Under the pieces are notes generated by a model. The model was given only the letters and a program-made list of their open reading frames with translations. It had not been told where the DNA came from and ran no database searches. Shown piece after piece: positions 58,001 through 64,000 of a stretch of 64,000 nt of DNA. The translations under genes were made by a program, and so were the position numbers. Each line of letters begins with the position of its first letter. Position 1 is the stretch's first letter. This DNA is from Dimorphilus gyrociliatus (taxonomy: Eukaryota > Annelida > Polychaeta > Dinophilidae). The DNA lies in contig CAJFCJ010000006.1 in assembly GCA_904063045.1 (NCBI GenBank), positions 496,001 to 560,000 of the forward strand, written 5' to 3'.

Positions 58001-60900
58001 TTTGTTATAAGCAGATTGGGTGAAACGAACATTTTGGAGTTGAGCCAATTAACAAGAAAATGTGGAATGCAGGACTTTTAAATGATAAAGTTCAGAAGTG
58101 TAGAGATAGTATAGATAGATTCATTTTTATAATAACTACCTGTCGCCTAACTGATGTCAGGGGTTAAAAACGGCTACATGACCAGTGAGACGATAAAGAT
58201 GAATCGGATGCGCCTCCTACTGTCACTGTCCACCAATCCTGGTGCATCAGCACTCATCTCGCCCCGCCCACTATTCTGCTAAAATTGCCAGCAACTTTAG
58301 CATCCCTGTCCCAAGCGGTGTGGTGTGGGATACGGGTAAGGTCGTGCCAACTCTCATTTCATCTTTTCTATAAGAGCTGAAATATGACTTTGCATTTAAT
58401 AAATAACTTTTAGTACCCAGACTCCAGCACATGCATTTTCGTCAGAATATACTCGTTGACATTTTACATATATTCTGTTAAACGATCAGCTATGCAAAAC
58501 ACGCTTTTAATTTTTATAAGTAGGTCGTTGAGCAAAAAGTTGTTTGTTATTCATAGATTGTATGTGCTAGTTGATATCAGGTGCCTATCTAACAGAACTT
58601 TCTTCTTGTGACCGGATTTTGAAACTACTCCGTTATAGTTTCTTTTCTTTCTTATCTTGATAGCTAAGTTGGTTGAATAAAGCACAGAGAGATAAGACCG
58701 TGTGAAAAGCTTACCCAGAATGATAAGGTATAAAAACAAACGATGATGATTATGTAATTGCGCGATATACACAGCATTGAAGCACGCGTTAGTGTGTATG
58801 AAAGTTGACATAAACGTCGACTAGCGCCCGTGACGTCATCCAACTTGCACTGCTTCAAAGAGACGCCGGCGGTCGAGTGGACATTGAGGGTGGACTAATG
58901 GAACGCTCTAGACGCCAATTGGGGTTGATGAGTTAGTCAGGTAGAAACATTCGAAATTATGTTTCCGGTTCGGAGGTACTGGACGGTAAACTTTGGCACG
59001 TTCGGACCGTTAGAACTCAATACCGTTCGCTATCTGCTTCGTTTGACAAACAACCTAAATGCTTGACCGATCAGGTAAAGTTTCGGATAAACAGCTGCAG
59101 CATGCTGCGTAATAGTGCGTATCTGCTATCATATAAACATAGCGTATAGCGTGTTTGTTATGCATGTATTGCACTAGCACACTTTTCTTCTCTCTTTTCT
59201 AACAAATATACAGTAAACAAGGTGGCATGTTTTGAGAACAATTTCAAGTGGTAATTGCGAATCGATTCAATCTGAATTCTACCTTGTCATTTGTTTACGC
59301 AGCGACGCGTCTCGAGAGAGTCGACTCGTTTGTATAGTCGCTTCAACCCTTTATAATAATCGCGTCTTAATAGCGACCTAAATTGTATACGAAGAGATCA
59401 TGCCTGTAATCTTCCGTCAATGCAGAGAAGAAGATTGGCTTTGTTTGCTTTTATGCGACGGTCTTGCAGATATACTAAATCTTTTATATTCACATATTAT
59501 TAAAGACAGTGCTTTTAACAGTTATATAGTGTATCGTTTATTTATTTATGAAATTGTACATGTATACATAGCAAATGCCATATGACAGGTGCGGAATAGC
59601 ATCAACACTCACCTATGTAGTTTTAAAGCAACACAATGCCTCATATTCAAGTTTCTACCTCTATTCTGACCTGCCTCTCTAAAAATCTATATACCCCTCA
59701 ACAACTCATTTTTCCTCTTCACCTGTATTTGGGTGTTTGAGTCCGATATTGATACATAAATATTCCCACATCGAATAATTTTAATTTTGATTATTAGGAC
59801 ATAAATGTTCTTCATATTAGTTTGTTGAAAGTATATATATATATACTTATTTCTTTTGTTGTTTATGGTAAGCAAAAAGGAATCGATGTGAATTTAAGCA
59901 GGAAATGGTTTGCTTTGTGAAGCTGACTGAGTGAGACATTAAAACACGTTCGAACACAATTGATAAGTGATCGAAGTCGATTGATGTTACTAAAGACTGC
60001 TCGCGTGATGAGTTGCATTGCCAATTGCTATTGATCGCATTGATTCGTCAACTGCATTTTCCACAATCTCAGCGTCCTTTCAATTCATTTATAATAGAGT
60101 CGTTTTATATATTTGAGGGAGAGGGAGAGGGCTCGTGTCCTGCATATATAATATATATAAAAATAGATTTGAATAGATGCGTATATGGCTCTTGAATGGT
60201 GCGAGGGATATAATGCTCACCACAAAAGGTCTTGTGTAGTATGGAAATTAATAGTTACTGAATATGCACGAGATTTGTTGCGGTGCCATTAAGACTGCTA
60301 TTCGCTCTAATGTACTAAAGTATTTGAGCTTTAACTGAAGTAGAGAAAGGATATATGTTGAGCGAGCCCCCTTTATAAATATCATTTAACAAGGTAAGAT
60401 AACTTCTCTTGAACTTAATAGATATGAGTTACTATAAGCGATTCATAAAACTGTTTTCGCGAGAAACAAATACTTTTAAGCCCTCTAGAAACAGCTGTTT
60501 CAGCCTTTGCGGTGAAATTAAGGCTTTAGACATGAATTAAGATATTGCAAGAGATATATGAATATATAGGCGAAAGCGACAAAACACCTGCTGTCCCGCT
60601 ATACGAGATACGTACGGTAAAGGCATGCATGAAGCAATTAAACTCATTCAGGCACAAAGATTGGATTAAATTCTCCTCTAGACGGCTGAACGTCGTAGTA
60701 GGATTGATATAAAATTGATTTTTTTTCGAGTATAACGTATGCGTATACGCTCGTTTATACATTTACAACATATGCGCGACCTACTTGGAAGCCGTTAGAA
60801 GACGGACGAATCGCGCGTAAAGATCGGTCCACAGAGGGCGCGGTAGTTAGGCAGTAGCATCGCTGTAGTTGGAAGCATCTTACTGGTCAGTTGTCAGCTC
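55001..60900. other. Non-coding region, third part of gene desert
   Basis: No supported gene; all frames are short. It holds four TGACGTCA palindromes (55037-55044, 56634-56641, 56713-56720, 58831-58838), a TTACGTAA at 56581-56588 and a degenerate tRNA-like element near 57325-57378. The sequence looks richer in CpG than the gene-dense left half. Confidence 0.45.
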
Positions 60901-60919
60901 TAGAACCTCCCCTTGGTAT

Positions 60920-61154
60920 TATGTTACTAGGCAACAGCGTCATCAGCGATCTCTTATTGGCTGCCTAAGTATGATTGACGGACAAAGGCGGAGCGTGATG
61001 CGACTGTTGAGGCGTCTTTGAGTCTTCACTGTTTGCTTTCGTTCATTTGCGCAGTTTGCTTTCGGAGCTGTGTCAGATCGCTTGCATTTCGAACTAGCGC
61101 GAGTATTTCAAACTTGAATTTGTTGTCTCAGCTGCTTGTCGGACGCTTTTCAAG
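60920..61154 (+). promoter_or_regulatory. Candidate promoter and 5' leader exon of a gene to the right
   Basis: A CpG-rich stretch with an RFX-type X-box (GTTACT-A-GGCAAC, 60923-60935) and an inverted CCAAT box (ATTGG, 60956-60960). These are followed by a GC-balanced segment that ends in a strong donor, CAAG/gtaggt, at 61154/61155. No long ORF lies in the segment, so it would be a 5' UTR exon. The long non-coding stretch to the window end would then be the first intron. This rests on signals only. Confidence 0.35.
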
Positions 61155-62339
61155 GTAGGTGTCTTTTGTCATCGGTTTTTGTCTGAGTTAGTTCATTACA
61201 CGTTTTTCTTAAACTGAAATTCATTCCTGTTAATTCCTTCGGTTTTATTTGACTTTTGGTTATTGGTAGTTTATGTTAAGATTAAGATAAATTAAGTATT
61301 ATTGTAAACTGTCAGCTGTTTGTACGTATTTAGCGATGCGAAGTCGATATTTTTCCATACTTTTCGACCCTGTTATGTAATGTCTTTCATATGGTCATTG
61401 TTAGGAGTAGCCTTTAACAGTTTGTACTTTGGGTCAGAAACTCATATGCCACATAGCTGCTGTTCCATTATCGCACTAGTCGTTGAGCTGGTCACTCGGC
61501 ACGCTCTCATTATCGCCCAATGTTGCCTTTGTCTTCGACAATGCTTCTTTTACAGTGGGGTTCTGCTGACACGTCGTCTGACGTAACGGATAGTGGAAAA
61601 TCCGCATATAAAATGTCTTAAAAGCCTAAAAGAAAACCCGCATAGCGGGCGAAAGGTGAAGACCTTCATTTCCATCATTGAAATCGCTACTACTCGGGTA
61701 TGAATTGAGGCATAGAATCCTCTTTATATAGTCATTCGTATTTCTGTATGAGGTTTTTAAGCTGCGAGTATTTTGTCGATATGTTGGTTAAAATATTGAA
61801 AATAGTTCCTTCTTCACTCTAAACACAAAATCATGAAACTAACCAGAAAAAAGGCTAGAATTCCATATTTCTCATATAAGCGTAAGCGTAAAGATGTTTA
61901 CATCTTTTACTTGATAAATATTATGTATATTATGTAGTGGAAAACTTGTTTATAATATAAGCTATCTATTTTCAATTGCTAATCATCTTCTATCGTTTAT
62001 GATTTTACCGAAACTTACACGTGTATATGTAGCATTCTATAAGCTTACGACGAACTTTATGTAGCATTCCCCTACAAGCAAAGATTTGTAAAAGTGTGCT
62101 TATGTAGGTATTGTGTATTTTAATACATATGGGGCCACTTAAGAAAAGTATAGTACATAATTGATGACTGGCAAGATTTCTAAATCTTCTATTTCGCCAT
62201 TCTCAAAAGAAATATATGTATTAATTCCAACAGATTTCTTCAGTCATATCGTTTGAGGATTTACATTCCCGTCTCATATACGGGATCTTGCCGATTTCTG
62301 ATACATATACACGTCGTAGTCAAACGTCAATATATAGAG

Positions 62340-62381
<42 letters not shown>

Positions 62382-64000
62382 CACCTTCTCAGGTAAGTCT
62401 TATCTGATTTGACGGCTTCGTTGATTTACGATAGTTACATCAAACAATCGACGACGATACCGTCCACACGTCGACGCCATTAAATACTCGTCTCACCAAC
62501 TAATGACCGCTACTGACCGACCGTTTACGATATGTTCTAAATCGTTAACGGCGTGGCGGCCATATGGATGCTGTGTTTTCACGTTTCCGGTCGCTTCTAC
62601 TTTCATCTTTTCTAACGTAGCAGTAACTTAAAATCTAAAAGCCAGAATCGATGACGAATCGATTTCTCTAGTCTCTAAGAACTCATCGCAATCAGTCGAA
62701 ATGTAATTGTAGCGTGCCGTTTGAAAACAACTCTCCGAAGATCGCGAATCTTTCGGATTGTCAGACACGCAATGAAATCATCAATATATTCAACGTCTTT
62801 GTTTGTCTCATTGAACGCACTCGATTTACAAGGTAAACGAAAATTAAGACGGCATTAAAACGAGTGAATATCCCATATTGTGTCAAAGGTCGCGTCGTTG
62901 TTTGTTCGGCGTCTCCAGATTGTCAAAAAACGTCTAACGCACCTGGTTCTTGCGCGCCATCTGCCGAGTTTCCGAATCGTTAATTGGACGCCGCCTCTTT
63001 CGCGTGTTGAGCGCACCAATTGCGTAATAGCGGCTTTGTCATCAGGCGTCATCAGCGAAACGTCACGACGTCGAGGTCATGCCCCGGGTATGAATAGAAC
63101 CGATTGTAAGTTAGCCTACAGACCTACGAGAAATTCGAATTTCATTGTAACAAAACGATTGAATACTGTTCAAACATGCGCTAAGGGATAATAAGCACAT
63201 TGAAAAACATCGACTCTCGTGCTTGCGTACGCTTGAATAGTCTGCGATATCGGTAACTTTGATGATGTGCCCCGTAGAATTGTAGCTGGGTCAAGCCGGG
63301 GGAGGGCTTTATTCAACGCTCTTCTCTCCTACGTGCCTTCATAATTCTTAAGTACTTGCGTTATACTGTCGTTATACAGTTATGTTGCATTGCCACCACC
63401 CCCAACGCTGTTTTTGCCATCATAGTTCCTCCTCATAATAGGAAATGCATGCTTGGGAAAAAATCAAAAGATGGTTGTAAATTATTTACAGGCAGTTCAA
63501 CTGTCTTCTTTTTCTAAACGCTTCGTCAGTTTTAACGCTAGCTTTTATAAAATAGTAACGGTATAGAATTGAAAAATATACGACGACGTTCTTCAAACGA
63601 AAACACAACACCTGCTGTTCGTTTATTTGCCTTTAATTAGAAAGAACGTTAAATAGTGGAGTGCTAGAAAAGAGCGTTCAAGCATCTCGTTAGCGAATCT
63701 CCCTGTGAGTGAAAATGACAGTTACAGATTGTAATCACATCAATCATGGCAATTTTAATACTGTAATTTTTCCCTTTCCTTGCCGCCGCGGGTCTCTCAA
63801 ATACTTTTATCGAATATTTCTTTTTCGCGTCGCGTTTATCATTAACGATCCATACGTGTTTTTTGCAACTTGACTTCCTACGGCAATTTCCGTATACTTT
63901 GTCTTATCTCTTATCACCGTGATGCAGCAGGACGAGATAAACAGTACTAGGATGATATAGAACAGACACGATAAGAAATAAATGATATAGCACTTTATTA
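61155..64000. other. Non-coding region to window end, possibly a first intron
   Basis: No supported gene. A 103-codon frame at 62880-63191 is Arg-rich and resembles no family I know. A GCGCCATCT element lies at 62954-62962. The rest is mixed AT-rich and CpG-bearing sequence. Confidence 0.4.
62344..62376. repeat. AT dinucleotide microsatellite
   Basis: About 16 uninterrupted TA/AT units, starting just after tata at 62341 and ending before catacacc. Confidence 0.9.

Noticed and set aside
61625-61655. Hairpin cccgc-ata-gcggg as a possible structured RNA or histone stem-loop
   Set aside because: Five-pair stem with a three-base loop, no histone gene nearby and no downstream purine-rich element.
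62880-63191. 103-codon frame near the right end, with an Arg-rich antisense frame
   Set aside because: Both strands are open in the same CpG-rich stretch and neither resembles a protein family; likely chance.

Overview
The window is nuclear DNA from an animal, probably a bilaterian with ciliated cells. The genes include a laminin beta chain, a PTK7-type receptor, a nuclear receptor, RASSF and CTTNBP2 homologues and two axonemal proteins. Genes are split by many very short GT-AG introns, mostly about 42-70 bp, plus two GC-AG introns. The gene-bearing part is AT-rich. The species cannot be named from the sequence. All exon models were read by hand: splice phases were checked to keep each frame open, but none is backed by transcript data.

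Layout. 1-396 holds the last exons of an NR1-like nuclear receptor (+). 1404-2288 is a KLF15-like zinc-finger factor (+). 4238-5842 is a two-RRM hnRNP (+), which meets the 3' end of a 16-exon CTTNBP2 homologue (-, 10911-5998). CTTNBP2 is head-to-head with ACTR8/Arp8 (+, 11341-13605). A PAPS sulfotransferase (+, 14264-15706) converges with 5-aminolevulinate synthase (-, 17738-15730), with only 23 bp between the stop codons. ALAS is divergent from a 19-exon laminin beta gene (+, 18531-25447). Two cilium genes follow in tandem, RIBC2-like (+, 25667-26887) and CFAP92/KIAA1257-like (+, 27303-32953). Next come an intronless BTB-BACK gene (-, 34376-33288), a RASSF gene (+, 35777-36901) and a PTK7/off-track gene with seven Ig domains and a degenerate kinase (+, 38906-45519). 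Intron 2 of PTK7 contains a complete intronless antisense gene for a RING/B-box protein (-, 42069-39955).

From 45.5 kb to the window end there is no convincing protein gene. This 18 kb looks richer in GC and CpG than the gene-dense part. It carries short palindromic transcription-factor motifs (four TGACGTCA, three TTACGTAA, TCACGTGA), AGATGGCG elements, a small tandem repeat and, at about 60.9-61.15 kb, a plausible promoter with a 5' leader exon whose first intron runs off the window. It reads as a regulatory landscape of a gene to the right.

Functional themes: cell adhesion and polarity (laminin beta, PTK7), cortical actin and STRIPAK/Hippo-linked adaptors (CTTNBP2, RASSF), cilia (RIBC2, CFAP92), nuclear regulation (nuclear receptor, KLF, ACTR8, hnRNP) and heme synthesis (ALAS). 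Apart from the close RIBC2-CFAP92 pairing there is no sign of an operon-like pathway cluster. I saw no mobile element with coding capacity, rRNA, convincing intact tRNA or CRISPR.
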